NCBI RefSeq assembly: GCF_001426865.1
Contig: NZ_LMFO01000012.1
Coordinates: 564,172 to 628,171 of the forward strand
From: Paenibacillus sp. Root52
Lineage (GTDB): Bacteria > Bacillota > Bacilli > Paenibacillales > Paenibacillaceae
Reading direction: 5' to 3'
DNA: 64,000 nt
A program made the position numbers and the translations under genes. Below are positions 17,472 through 25,812 of the stretch, in pieces; position 1 is the stretch's first letter; the number at the start of each line of letters is the position of its first letter. Below the pieces are notes generated by a model. The model was not told where the DNA came from, did no database searches, and saw only the letters and a list, made by a program, of their open reading frames with translations.

Positions 17472-17825
17472 ATGGAGCAGATCATTACATTTTTGCCTGA
17501 TCAGAAGAGTATTCGTTTGAAAGCAGGCGTAACCTTACTGAATGCCGCACGCCGTGCAGGCGTAAAAATAACGACGCGTTGCGACGGGAAGGCGGCTTGC
17601 CTGATGTGTAAAGTGAGAGTCGATGAAGACTATGCCCATGCGTTGTACCCTCCGACCGATGCAGAGAAACGTAAACTGGGGCAGTTATTGGAACAAGGAA
17701 CGAGACTGGCCTGCCAAGCCAAGGTCGGGGCTTCATTGTCTGTTCACGTGCCTGAAGATCCTCTCAAAGCCGCGATTCGTAAACAACTGGAGCGTCAGCA
17801 AAAGGAAGATGATGACTGGTTCTAA
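17472..17825 (+). CDS. 2Fe-2S ferredoxin
   Basis: The 117-aa protein has a plant-type/adrenodoxin-like 2Fe-2S fold. Cysteines lie in TRCDGKAACLMCKV and a fourth in RLACQAKV, giving C-x5-C-x2-C-xn-C, the standard cluster ligand spacing. The charged C-terminal extension (RKQLERQQKEDDDWF) is beyond the usual domain. The ATG at 17472 has AAGGAGGG upstream; ten extra codons upstream are open but overlap the preceding gene. Redox partner unknown. Confidence 0.88.
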   Translation: MEQIITFLPDQKSIRLKAGVTLLNAARRAGVKITTRCDGKAACLMCKVRVDEDYAHALYPPTDAEKRKLGQLLEQGTRLACQAKVGASLSVHVPEDPLKAAIRKQLERQQKEDDDWF

Positions 17826-17907
17826 ACTTATTCTAACAGCCAGATAGTTTAATATTTTTTTGGTTAATTACGTTGTACTTCATGCATGAGATCCAAGGAG
17901 GATACGG

Positions 17908-18678
17908 ATGATCAAGAACTCGTCTAACACGCAGTGGAGTAGAAGAAGACGGCACATTAGCGCTTTATTCTTATTTCTGTTATTTGCTTTTGTGGGTAGT
18001 GGCTGTATGTATCAATCCCAAAGTGGTGCAGATCCCAAAGTCGCCTATCGGGAAAGTGTTAGCAGAATACAGCTTGCAGTGGAAGCCTTTCAGCAAGATC
18101 AGGGAATATTACCTATCCTTAATGCGGGTGAGGAAACGCCCAAATTCGAAAAGTTCAGAGTTGATCTCGCTAAGCTGAAGCAGCAGGGGTACATCGATGA
18201 AATACCGGTAACGGCTTTTGAGAACGGTGGTAGCGCTTACTTCTTAATACAGAATGAAGAGGTAAAGCCAACGATCAAAGTTATGGATCTGCAGACTGTG
18301 CAGAAGGTTAATGATGTACAACGAATGGTTAACCAGTATAAGTCCGTACATAATGGCAAGTTACCTGTAGGAGAAGAGTTATATCCTGGTCTGCATGTTG
18401 TAAATATGAAAGAAGCTGCTGTTGCTGGGGCACCTGAGGTAACACTTAATAGTGTGTATTCGGGGCAAGAGCTGCCCTTTATGGTGGATGAGGTAGGCAA
18501 TGTATATGTGGATTATGCTTTTGACATTATGCAGGCTGTGGAGAAATCAGAAGAATCACCTACAGAAACGACGGACGTACGGGACTATCTGTTGGAACAC
18601 TCGTATTTTGTTCCTGTAAAATCAGTCACTTATGTTTGGGAGAGCAATGCTCCTGTAGCAAAAAGTAATACATTATAA
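17908..18678 (+). CDS. yphF: Lipoprotein, YphF-like, unknown function
   Basis: The 256-aa protein has a basic N-terminus, a hydrophobic segment and lipobox VGSGC, so it should be lipid-anchored on the outer face of the membrane. Two similar segments of about 60 residues (SRIQLAVEAFQQDQGILP and VNDVQRMVNQYKSVHNGKLP) suggest an internal duplication. Placement between gpsA/yphE and spoIVA is that of B. subtilis yphF, and the general layout agrees. AAGGAGG before the ATG. No enzyme motif seen. Confidence 0.75.
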   Translation: MIKNSSNTQWSRRRRHISALFLFLLFAFVGSGCMYQSQSGADPKVAYRESVSRIQLAVEAFQQDQGILPILNAGEETPKFEKFRVDLAKLKQQGYIDEIPVTAFENGGSAYFLIQNEEVKPTIKVMDLQTVQKVNDVQRMVNQYKSVHNGKLPVGEELYPGLHVVNMKEAAVAGAPEVTLNSVYSGQELPFMVDEVGNVYVDYAFDIMQAVEKSEESPTETTDVRDYLLEHSYFVPVKSVTYVWESNAPVAKSNTL

Positions 18679-18701
18679 TCTATATGAGATAGGTTTCAGC
18701 T

Positions 18702-18739
18702 AAAAGGGAGAGTTCCAATCCAAGGAATATCTCCTTTTT
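18702..18739 (+). terminator. Terminator of yphF
   Basis: AAAAGGGAG-A-GTTCC pairs with GGAAT-AT-CTCCTTTTT with bulges; T-tract to 18739. Confidence 0.8.
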
Positions 18740-18740
18740 G

Positions 18741-19161
18741 GTGTAAGTTGGTTCGAATAAAGCCGGGTTCCTTGACTGTTAGGCGTCTCCAATGAAATTC
18801 ACTGAAATCCAATAAAAACGAAGCGTCATAAATATTGCACAGCGCTCATAAGGTAGATTGTAATAAAGACGCGCAGTCCGGGAGCTGGGCAATTTTCTGA
18901 GGACAAAAACCTTAAGAAAAAAACAAAAATACGCGTCATAATGCTGCATACGGATACATAAGATGATACTAGTCCAATTGCATGTACGAGTTAACGCCGC
19001 TTTCGCCGGTTTCATCAGAATGCAACGTTCGGCGGCGGACGACTTCCGGGCACTCACAAAGGCGGCTCTACCGTTGCAGGGATTTCAGTCTTCTGATTGA
19101 AAAAACGAAGCGGATGCTCTTTAGCATTTTTCCTTCGGAGTAATTTAGGGAGGGGATTTCA
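18741..19161. other. Gene-free stretch upstream of spoIVA
   Basis: I see no gene on either strand. A frame of 92 codons on the minus strand lacks a ribosome binding site and has no recognisable protein character. ATGCT-CTTT-AGCAT plus TTTT (19114-19130) is a weak terminator-like hairpin about 30 bases before spoIVA. GCATACGG at 18948 is a poor sigma-E -10 match. The spoIVA promoter, expected to be sigma-E dependent, was not firmly located. Confidence 0.5.
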
Positions 19162-20640
19162 TTGGAGAAAGTAGACATTTTTAAGGACATTGCTGAGCGG
19201 ACCGGAGGGGATATCTATCTCGGGGTTGTCGGCGCAGTCCGGACGGGGAAATCAACATTTATTAAACGATTCATGGAAACAATCGTACTGCCTAACATCG
19301 CAAGTGAGGCTGATCGTGCCCGTGCAGTGGATGAACTTCCACAGAGTGCAGCTGGTAAAACGATCATGACCACCGAGCCGAAATTTGTACCGAATAACGC
19401 AGTTCAGATCAAAGTCGCCGAAGGATTGGATGTCAATGTACGTCTTGTGGACTGTGTAGGTTACGCTGTAGAGGGAGCTAAGGGATACGAGGATGAGAAT
19501 GGCCCACGTATGATCTCTACACCTTGGTTCGATGAGCCAATTCCGTTCCAGGAAGCGGCAGAGATTGGCACACGCAAAGTTATCCAGGAACATTCTACAC
19601 TGGGCGTTGTTGTTACAACAGATGGTACAATCGCTGAGATTGCACGGAGTTCCTATGTAGAGTCCGAAGAGCGTGTTATTGCTGAACTGAAGGAAGTGGG
19701 TAAGCCGTTTGTGCTCGTCATCAACTCTACTCGTCCGCGCAGTGAAGAGGCACTTCAATTGCGTAACGAGCTTGCCGCGAAATACGACATTCCAGTGATG
19801 ACGCTGAGTGCAGCGACAATGACGGAAGACGATGTGACAGGTGTTCTTCGTGAAGTATTGTATGAATTCCCAGTACATGAGGTGAATGTGAATTTACCGA
19901 GCTGGGTTATGGTACTGAATGATACACACTGGTTGCGTAGCAACTATGAAAATTCTGTCCGTGACACTGTGAAGGATATTCGTCGACTGCGTGATGTGGA
20001 TCGAGTAGTAGCTCAGTTCATGGAATACGAATTCATTGACCGCGCTGGACTGAGCGGAATGAATATGGGTCAGGGTGTAGCTGAGATTGATCTGTATGCG
20101 CCGGATGAGTTGTATGATCAGATCCTCGTGGAAGTTGTGGGGATCGAGATTCGAGGCAAAGATCATCTGTTACAACTGATGCAAGAGTTCTCTCATGCCA
20201 AAAGAGAGTATGATCGCTTCGCTGAGGCACTGGAGATGGTCAAAACGACCGGCTACGGCATTGCGGCACCTTCTCTGGCTGAGATGGCGTTGGATGAACC
20301 TGAACTGATTCGTCAAGGGACTAAATTCGGAGTTCGCTTAAAGGCAACCGCACCTTCGATCCATATGATTAGAGTCGATGTGGAGTCTGAATTCGCACCT
20401 ATTATCGGTACGGAGAAACAGAGCGAGGAACTGGTGAGATACCTGATGCAGGACTTCGAAAATGATCCGATCAAGGTATGGGATTCAGATATGTTCGGAC
20501 GTTCATTGCATTCCATTGTGAGAGAAGGCATTCAGGGCAAGATTGCTATGATGCCGGATAATGCACGCTATAAGCTGCAGGAAACGCTCGGAAGAATCAT
20601 TAACGAAGGATCAGGCGGATTGATCGCCATCATACTGTAA
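19162..20640 (+). CDS. spoIVA: Stage IV sporulation protein A (coat morphogenetic ATPase)
   Basis: SpoIVA polymerises on the outer forespore membrane using ATP and forms the basement layer on which the spore coat is built, anchored by SpoVM. The 492-aa protein has the Walker A GAVRTGKST (24-32), a TRAFAC-type DCVGY switch region and the VINSTRP guanine-site remnant, a middle domain, and the conserved C-terminus ending GGLIAIIL, the region required for localisation. Full length for the family. TTG start with AGGGAGGGG upstream. Confidence 0.97.
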   Translation: MEKVDIFKDIAERTGGDIYLGVVGAVRTGKSTFIKRFMETIVLPNIASEADRARAVDELPQSAAGKTIMTTEPKFVPNNAVQIKVAEGLDVNVRLVDCVGYAVEGAKGYEDENGPRMISTPWFDEPIPFQEAAEIGTRKVIQEHSTLGVVVTTDGTIAEIARSSYVESEERVIAELKEVGKPFVLVINSTRPRSEEALQLRNELAAKYDIPVMTLSAATMTEDDVTGVLREVLYEFPVHEVNVNLPSWVMVLNDTHWLRSNYENSVRDTVKDIRRLRDVDRVVAQFMEYEFIDRAGLSGMNMGQGVAEIDLYAPDELYDQILVEVVGIEIRGKDHLLQLMQEFSHAKREYDRFAEALEMVKTTGYGIAAPSLAEMALDEPELIRQGTKFGVRLKATAPSIHMIRVDVESEFAPIIGTEKQSEELVRYLMQDFENDPIKVWDSDMFGRSLHSIVREGIQGKIAMMPDNARYKLQETLGRIINEGSGGLIAIIL

Positions 20641-20644
20641 AATC

Positions 20645-20677
20645 AAAGACCGCAAGGGATGCCTTGCGGTCTTTTTA
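20645..20677 (+). terminator. Terminator of spoIVA
   Basis: AAAGACCGCAAGG-GATG-CCTTGCGGTCTTTTT. Confidence 0.95.
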
Positions 20678-20771
20678 ATGTTCTTTTTTCTTGATTCTGG
20701 TGGATTTGGATGGAAGTCTAGCTTTTCCGAAAAAAACTTAGCGAGTTTTAGCTTTAAATTACTAAAACCCA

Positions 20772-20800
20772 TTTACATACTAGGGATTAGCCGTTATATT
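20772..20800 (+). promoter_or_regulatory. Promoter of the sugar-type ABC importer operon
   Basis: TTTACA (20772-20777), 17-base spacer, TATATT (20795-20800); five of six consensus positions in each hexamer. Predicted transcription start about 20807. Confidence 0.65.
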
Positions 20801-20813
20801 AATATTCAACTAT

Positions 20814-20829
20814 TGTGATCAAGATCACA
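20814..20829 (+). promoter_or_regulatory. TGTGA-N6-TCACA operator-like palindrome
   Basis: TGTGATC-AA-GATCACA, perfect 7-base arms. This is the recognition form of Crp/Fnr-family regulators. It lies just downstream of the predicted start of transcription and before the ribosome binding site, a place expected for repression rather than activation. Confidence 0.55.
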
Positions 20830-20858
20830 CAGAGAGAGAATGACTAGGGGGAATAGAG

Positions 20859-21953
20859 ATGAAGAGAAAAGCTACGAAATGGGTTTGGTTAAGTGTACTG
20901 CTCGTGTTTACATTGGCACTGTCCGCATGCGGAATTAAAAAAGAGCCAGCAGCAACACCAGCTTCTGGCGCGGAGGACAAGCCTGCGACTGAGGCAGTTA
21001 CTGGCCCGCTAAGTGGTAAACGAGTTGCTCTTATTATGGAATTCAACACAGGTACATTCTCACAACAATACGTACAAGGTGTTCGAGAAGAAATTGAAAA
21101 ATTCGGCGGCACGCTGACGACGTTTGTTGCCGATAACGATAAAGCGAAAATGGTATCATTGCTCGATAGTGCGATTAATCAAAAGTTTGATGCCATTCTG
21201 ACGGATCATGGTGATTCATTGCTTGAACCAGGTGTAAAAAAGGCTGTAGAACAAAACATTCCAGTTGTAGTATTTGACGCGGATATCAGCGTTCCAGGTG
21301 CTACAGTGCTGTCTCAGGATGATCAAAAGATGGCTGAACTTACCTTAGAACAAATGAAAAAAGACATTAATGGTCAAGGTAATATTGTTAAAGTATGGGT
21401 AGCTGGATTTGCACCGATGGAACGCCGTCAGGTGTCATACGCTAAGTTTATGAGTGAAAATCCTGACATTAAAGAAATTGCTACATTTGGCTCTGCTCAA
21501 AATCCAGCACTTGATACTCAAGCAAAAATGGAAGCCATTCTGAAGCAATATCCAAAAGGTGAAATTACTGCAGTGTGGACGGCATGGGATGAATTTGCTA
21601 AAGGTGCAGCACGTGCAATTCAACAAGCTGGTCGTGATGAAATTAAAGTTTATGGTATCGATATGAGTGATGAAGATTTGCAAATGATCCAAGATCCTAA
21701 AAATCCATGGGTTGCATCTGCAGCAGTTGATCCAACTGACATTGGACGAGTACAAGTTCGTTATGCTTATCAGAAGATTAATGGTGACGAGACAGAGGAT
21801 GCAGTGGTACTCAATCCGGTTTATGTGCAACGTGAAGCATTACCTGAGAAACAAATTTCTACTTCCGAGCTGTCAGAGTATGTAGAAGGCTGGGGTGGAA
21901 GTACGCAAGGTATCAAGGATTGGATGAAGGATTACGGCATTACGGCCAAATAA
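20859..21953 (+). CDS. Sugar-type ABC transporter substrate-binding lipoprotein
   Basis: The 364-aa protein has a lipoprotein signal with lipobox LALSAC (Cys24), an Ala/Pro/Glu linker, and a type I periplasmic-binding fold like RbsB (Peripla_BP_4): GKRVALIMEFNTGTFSQQYVQG, then GDSLLEPGVKKAVEQNIPVVVFDAD, then AVWTAWDEFAKGAARAIQQAG and VYGIDMSD. It should capture a small sugar or related solute outside the cell. First of three genes; a hairpin terminator separates it from the ATPase gene, a common way to make more binding protein than transporter. AGGGGGA upstream of the ATG. Substrate unknown. Confidence 0.88.
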   Translation: MKRKATKWVWLSVLLVFTLALSACGIKKEPAATPASGAEDKPATEAVTGPLSGKRVALIMEFNTGTFSQQYVQGVREEIEKFGGTLTTFVADNDKAKMVSLLDSAINQKFDAILTDHGDSLLEPGVKKAVEQNIPVVVFDADISVPGATVLSQDDQKMAELTLEQMKKDINGQGNIVKVWVAGFAPMERRQVSYAKFMSENPDIKEIATFGSAQNPALDTQAKMEAILKQYPKGEITAVWTAWDEFAKGAARAIQQAGRDEIKVYGIDMSDEDLQMIQDPKNPWVASAAVDPTDIGRVQVRYAYQKINGDETEDAVVLNPVYVQREALPEKQISTSELSEYVEGWGGSTQGIKDWMKDYGITAK

Positions 21954-21997
21954 ACCTGATCCTGTTGTTCATTAATAGCAATCAACAAGCGTTAGTC

Positions 21998-22022
21998 GAG
22001 CGCGCCGAGAGGCGCGCTTTTT
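21998..22022 (+). terminator. Intercistronic terminator after the binding-protein gene
   Basis: AGCGCGCC-GAGA-GGCGCGCTTTTT. A GC-rich stem with a short T-run, probably partial, lying between genes 1 and 2 of the ABC operon. Confidence 0.85.
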
Positions 22023-22121
22023 CCAGCAACAGAAGATCAGACGAATATAGGTTAGTAAGCTCTAACGAATAAAAAAGAAAACAACAAATACACCCATAGG
22101 AAGTGATTGGAGGTACACATC

Positions 22122-23639
22122 ATGACAACGGCATCTATTCTGCTGACAATGGAACATATCCATAAACAGTTTGCTGGCGTTCCTGCACTTAAAGATGTGA
22201 ATTTCGCTGTAAAAGGTGGAGAGATTCATGCACTTCTTGGAGCTAATGGAGCCGGAAAGAGTACATTAATGAAGATATTGTCCGGTGCTTATCCGCTGGA
22301 TCAGGGCACGATTAACCTGAACGGCCAGATCCTACGCTTGAACTCTCCTGGTGATGCTAAAAGCCAGGGGATCCACTGTGTGTACCAAGAAGTGGATGCA
22401 GCCCTAGTGCCTCAATTAACCGCAGCAGAGAATATTATGTTAGATCAACTTGCCTCTTCTGCTGGGGGATGGTGGAAGAGTCCGCGAAAACTGCAGCAGC
22501 GCGCTAGCGAGGTGTTGAGGCAGTTGGGAGCAGACATTTCTGTGCACAAGAAAGTGGCCGACCTTACACTTGCAGAGAAACAGATGATTTTGCTCGCGCG
22601 TATCTTGGTTCAAGAAGCCAAGGTTATTATTTTTGACGAGCCGACAGCCCCCCTTAGTCAGGAAGAGACGGATGCATTTTTTCGTATCGTGCATTTGCTG
22701 AAGGATCGCGGAGTCGCATGTATTTTCATTACTCACCGCCTTGTTGAAGTCACGAGTCATTGTGATCGAGTGACGGTGATGAGAGATGGTCAGCATGTGT
22801 TTACAGGGGATACCAATGGATTGACGATTAACGATCTGGTTACTCAGATGTTAGGTAAGTCCTTTGATGAAGAATTTCCTAAGACTGAGGCACCAATCGG
22901 TGATCTGTTGCTTGAAGCGCGTGGACTCCGTCGTGGGCTGAAGGTTAAAGGCGTTGATCTATCTGTACACCGCGGTGAGGTGCTTGCTGTAGTAGGGCTT
23001 GTAGGTGCGGGCAAGACGGAATGTTCACGTCTCTTAATTGGGGCAGACCGGCTGGAGGCAGGCGAGATTCGGTTGAACAATAACAAGCTTCGGATGGCGG
23101 AACCCGCTGATGCTGCGGCAGTGGGAATCGTCTCTGTGCCTGAAGAACGTCGTAAGCAGGGTATCCTGATTCATGAGAATGTTGAACGGAACTTAAGCTT
23201 ACCATTGCTTAGCAGGCTCAGCAGGCTTGGCTTTGTAAGTCGTAAAAGGGAAAGAGAGAACGCGGAATCATTGATTCAACAACTTGGTATCAAGACCTCT
23301 TCTGTTCGTCAGGAGGTTAAGTATTTAAGTGGTGGTAACCAGCAGAAGGTAGCCATTGGTAAATGGCTAAACGCGGAGGCCGATGTATTTATATTTGATG
23401 AGCCAACAAAAGGGGTAGACATCGGAGCTAAAAGTGATATTTTTCGGATCATTAACCAACTGGCTCTTGCAGGAAAAGCGGTCATTTATTTCACATGTGA
23501 ACTGGATGAAGGACTTGGAATTGGAGACCGGATTGCTGTGATGTGTGAAGGTGAGATTGTAAAGGAATTCAAACGAGGCGAAACTAACCAAGAACAGCTG
23601 CTATACTATGCAAGCGGTGGACAAGAGGTGCAAGCATGA
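22122..23639 (+). CDS. Sugar-type ABC transporter ATP-binding protein (tandem ATPase)
   Basis: The 505-aa protein is a duplicated ATPase of the RbsA/MglA class. Half one: Walker A GANGAGKST (40-48), then a signature-like ADLTLAEKQ and Walker B VIIFDEPTAPL. Half two: degenerate Walker A GLVGAGKTE (about 297), signature LSGGNQQKV, and Walker B VFIFDEPTKGVD. It powers import through the permease encoded next. The ATG at 22122 has GGAGGT seven bases upstream; five codons more are open but unsupported. The last bases overlap the permease start (ATGA). Confidence 0.93.
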   Translation: MTTASILLTMEHIHKQFAGVPALKDVNFAVKGGEIHALLGANGAGKSTLMKILSGAYPLDQGTINLNGQILRLNSPGDAKSQGIHCVYQEVDAALVPQLTAAENIMLDQLASSAGGWWKSPRKLQQRASEVLRQLGADISVHKKVADLTLAEKQMILLARILVQEAKVIIFDEPTAPLSQEETDAFFRIVHLLKDRGVACIFITHRLVEVTSHCDRVTVMRDGQHVFTGDTNGLTINDLVTQMLGKSFDEEFPKTEAPIGDLLLEARGLRRGLKVKGVDLSVHRGEVLAVVGLVGAGKTECSRLLIGADRLEAGEIRLNNNKLRMAEPADAAAVGIVSVPEERRKQGILIHENVERNLSLPLLSRLSRLGFVSRKRERENAESLIQQLGIKTSSVRQEVKYLSGGNQQKVAIGKWLNAEADVFIFDEPTKGVDIGAKSDIFRIINQLALAGKAVIYFTCELDEGLGIGDRIAVMCEGEIVKEFKRGETNQEQLLYYASGGQEVQA

Positions 23640-24622
23640 AGGACAAATCATTAGATTTTGCGTTCCGTTATGGAGCGATTATCGTTATTATTGGAGTTAT
23701 TGCATTTTTCGGCATTAAATTGCCTTATTTCTTTACGTACAGCAACTTAACCGATATTCTAGGTTCTATCTCGATCGTGACATTCGTGGCGATTGGTGTC
23801 ACATTATCTCTAATTGTGGATGGATTCGACCTTTCTGTAGGCGCAACTGTATCACTAACGACGGTGGTTACTGCCTCTTTGATGATCTGGTACCAACAGC
23901 CGTTAGCAGTCGTTATCATCGTTCCGCTGGTGATCGGCGCTGTCATTGGTCTCCTTAATGCGCTGCTTATTGTGAAACTGCGTATCCCTGATCTACTGGC
24001 TACACTAGCCACGATGTATATCATCGGCGGGATTCACAAAACGTACGCACAAGGCTATACCATCTATAATCACATGCAATTTCCGGATGGAAGCAAAGCT
24101 GCGGGGGAGATGGATCCAACGTTTTTGCAGATTGGACAGGGTAAATGGCTGGGCATGCCGATCTCGGTTATCCTTTTGCTCATTGCGGTAATCGGCGTTC
24201 ACATCTTTTTAACGTATACGAAGTACGGCCGCCAAATGTACATTACGGGGGGGAATGAAGAGGCTGCAAGATTGTCTGGAATCAAGGTGAAAAAGGTAAG
24301 AACACTAGCCTATGTGGCAGCAGGTGTATTTGCTGCAATCGGTGGTATTATCTATGCATCCAAGGTTGGTTCTGGTCAGATTGATGCGGGTTCTCCGTTG
24401 TTAATGGAATCCGTAGCGGCTGTATTTGTAGGGTTCTCTGTGTTCGGTGCGGGTAAACCAAACGTGATTGGAACATTTATAGGTTCGGTTTTAATTGGTG
24501 TTTTGGTCAATGGTTTGACGATGATGAATGTACAGTATTTTACACACGATATTGTAAAAGGTGGCGTTCTTGTCCTAGCCTTAGCCGTTACATTTTACGT
24601 GTTAAACCGCAACCGCACTTGA
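23636..24622 (+). CDS. Sugar-type ABC transporter permease
   Basis: The 328-aa RbsC-type permease has about eight to ten hydrophobic helices and the family segments VDGFDLSVGATVSLTTVV, GLLNALLIVKLRIPDLLATLATM, GRQMYITGGNEEAARLSGIKV (the EAA-like coupling loop) and GFSVFGAGKPNVIGTFIGSVLIGVLVNGLTMM. Overlaps the ATPase gene by 4 bp. A single permease gene implies a homodimer with the tandem ATPase. No clear terminator follows; 24623-24841 holds a GGCATTCTGCC hairpin without a T-run and the hbs promoter region. Confidence 0.92.
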   Translation: MKDKSLDFAFRYGAIIVIIGVIAFFGIKLPYFFTYSNLTDILGSISIVTFVAIGVTLSLIVDGFDLSVGATVSLTTVVTASLMIWYQQPLAVVIIVPLVIGAVIGLLNALLIVKLRIPDLLATLATMYIIGGIHKTYAQGYTIYNHMQFPDGSKAAGEMDPTFLQIGQGKWLGMPISVILLLIAVIGVHIFLTYTKYGRQMYITGGNEEAARLSGIKVKKVRTLAYVAAGVFAAIGGIIYASKVGSGQIDAGSPLLMESVAAVFVGFSVFGAGKPNVIGTFIGSVLIGVLVNGLTMMNVQYFTHDIVKGGVLVLALAVTFYVLNRNRT

Positions 24623-24761
24623 AATTGTGTGCTGTCTGTATTAGTATAAAATTTGTTCCGCGTATGGAGCGCGCTTGGTTTCAGGCGGCATTCTGCCGGA
24701 AAGAACTGTTAACCGCAAGCGGAGAATGGTGTTCATCACGCTCAAGATGTACGTAGATTTT

Positions 24762-24790
24762 TTGCGTATGAACGTATATTTCGCGATAAA
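24762..24790 (+). promoter_or_regulatory. Possible promoter of hbs
   Basis: TTGCGT (24762-24767), 17-base spacer, GATAAA (24785-24790). The downstream 24801-24806 TATAAC offers an alternative -10. Confidence 0.35.
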
Positions 24791-24841
24791 ACGGAAACAC
24801 AGTATAACATTCAGGACATTGATTCAGGAGGTGAAAAACAA

Positions 24842-25114
24842 ATGAATAAATCAGACTTGATTACACACGTGTCTGAAGCTACTGAACTGTCCAAAAAGGA
24901 TGTAACGAAAGCGGTTGATGCCGTGTTCGAAGCAATCTCTGAGGCTCTTCAAAGCGGAGACAAAGTACAATTGGTTGGTTTTGGGAACTTCGAAGTTCGC
25001 GAACGTTCTGCTCGTAAAGGACGTAACCCGCAAACAGGTGAAGAAATCGAAATTCCTGCGAGCAAAATTCCTGCATTCAAACCAGGTAAAGCGCTCAAAG
25101 ACGGAATTAAATAA
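24842..25114 (+). CDS. hbs: DNA-binding protein HU
   Basis: The 90-aa protein is a canonical [22 protein letters not shown] at the start, [24 protein letters not shown] (beta-arm and GRNPxTG signature), and [12 protein letters not shown] at the end. HU wraps and bends DNA as a dimer and is essential in Bacillus. Strong ribosome binding site (AGGAGGTGA) and biased codons suggest high expression. In B. subtilis it lies next to spoIVA; here a sugar-type ABC importer sits between them. Confidence 0.97.
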   Translation: MNKSDLITHVSEATELSKKDVTKAVDAVFEAISEALQSGDKVQLVGFGNFEVRERSARKGRNPQTGEEIEIPASKIPAFKPGKALKDGIK

Positions 25115-25140
25115 GATTTCTACATATTCCATATGTCGAC

Positions 25141-25175
25141 AAAAAGACCGTGACTTGTTCACGGCCTTTTCTTTT
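25141..25175. terminator. Terminator shared by hbs and the convergent 53-aa gene
   Basis: AAAAAGACCGTGA-CTTGT-TCACGGCCTTTTCTTTT; T-runs on both strands, one internal mismatch. Confidence 0.85.
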
Positions 25176-25181
25176 GCCCTT

Positions 25182-25343
25182 TTAAAGTGGATCTGAACGG
25201 CTGTCTGACGGATTCGTTTCTTCTGGCTGCAGGGTATAAGCGATTAAAATCAGTTCTTTGCCTGCAGCATCAGAGAGATGCTGTTCAACCTCTTGAATCT
25301 GGTGCACATGTTCTTCTGTTAGTGTTGCTGGAGTGTATTTCAA
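25182..25343 (-). CDS. Small acidic protein of unknown function (53 aa)
   Basis: A minus-strand gene starting TTG (25343-25341) with AAGGAG eight bases upstream and ending TAA (25184-25182). The product begins MKYTPATLTEEHVHQIQE, continues with a hydrophilic helix and a short hydrophobic segment (KELILIAYTL), and ends in an acidic/Ser-rich tail. It faces hbs and shares its terminator. No family recognised, but composition and ribosome binding site favour a real gene over the plus-strand frame across the same bases. In B. subtilis folE lies here; it is missing. Confidence 0.7.
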   Translation of the reverse strand: MKYTPATLTEEHVHQIQEVEQHLSDAAGKELILIAYTLQPEETNPSDSRSDPL

Positions 25344-25489
25344 GAGTAATTCTCCTTTCTGTAACTATATATTTTGTAGTATGACCCATCATTGAGTAAT
25401 TGTTGCGTTTCATATGGATAGGACTCTGTTGACAAATGCAACGATTTTAATCATCATTAACGCTATTGAACTAGGAGAGGGGACGTTAC

Positions 25490-25714
25490 GTGATGGACCA
25501 TCCAACCGGCAGTGATTATATTGTCATTCGAGCGGAAGAGAACGGTGTACAGGTAATCGGCTTAACTCGGGGCCAGGACACGCGTTTTCACCATACAGAG
25601 AAGCTCGACAAGGGGGAAGTAATGTTTGCTCAATTCACGAATCATACTTCTGCCATCAAAATCCGGGGCAAAGCTACGCTGATTACCAAGCATGGTGAAA
25701 TTCAGTCCGAATAA
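25490..25714 (+). CDS. mtrB: trp RNA-binding attenuation protein TRAP
   Basis: TRAP is an 11-subunit ring that, when loaded with tryptophan, wraps leader RNA at G/U-AG triplets and blocks trp expression. The 74-aa protein carries the family core: [23 protein letters not shown] (RNA-binding KKR-type face residues and Trp pocket), then [23 protein letters not shown]. Either GTG (25490) or ATG (25493) can start, after AGGAGAGGGG. Its target, an 11-triplet site, is found in this window at 35244-35297. Followed by a terminator. Confidence 0.96.
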   Translation: MMDHPTGSDYIVIRAEENGVQVIGLTRGQDTRFHHTEKLDKGEVMFAQFTNHTSAIKIRGKATLITKHGEIQSE

Positions 25715-25722
25715 TGAAAATT

Positions 25723-25744
25723 GCAGGCATAGCCTGCTTTTTTT
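25723..25744 (+). terminator. Terminator of mtrB
   Basis: GCAGGC-ATA-GCCTGC followed by seven Ts. Confidence 0.92.
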
Positions 25745-25812
25745 CATTGTACAATGAGGTATGAGCCTTTACCGGACAGACTACACTAACAGGTGAGGGC
25801 AGGGAGGCGTTT

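Noticed and set aside
18940..18960. Possible sigma-E promoter for spoIVA (GCATACGGA)
   Set aside because: Only part of the -10 fits, no good -35 at the right spacing, and it is ~200 bases from the start codon.
18779..19057. 92-codon minus-strand frame before spoIVA
   Set aside because: No ribosome binding site and composition not protein-like.
19252..19878. 208-codon minus-strand frame within spoIVA
   Set aside because: Shadow of spoIVA; odd Cys/His-rich composition and no ribosome site.
24623..24841. Terminator for the ABC permease gene
   Set aside because: The only hairpin (GGCATTCTGCC) has no T-run; reading may continue to hbs.
25187..25384. 65-codon plus-strand frame after hbs
   Set aside because: Lies opposite the 53-aa minus-strand gene, which has a better ribosome site and composition.
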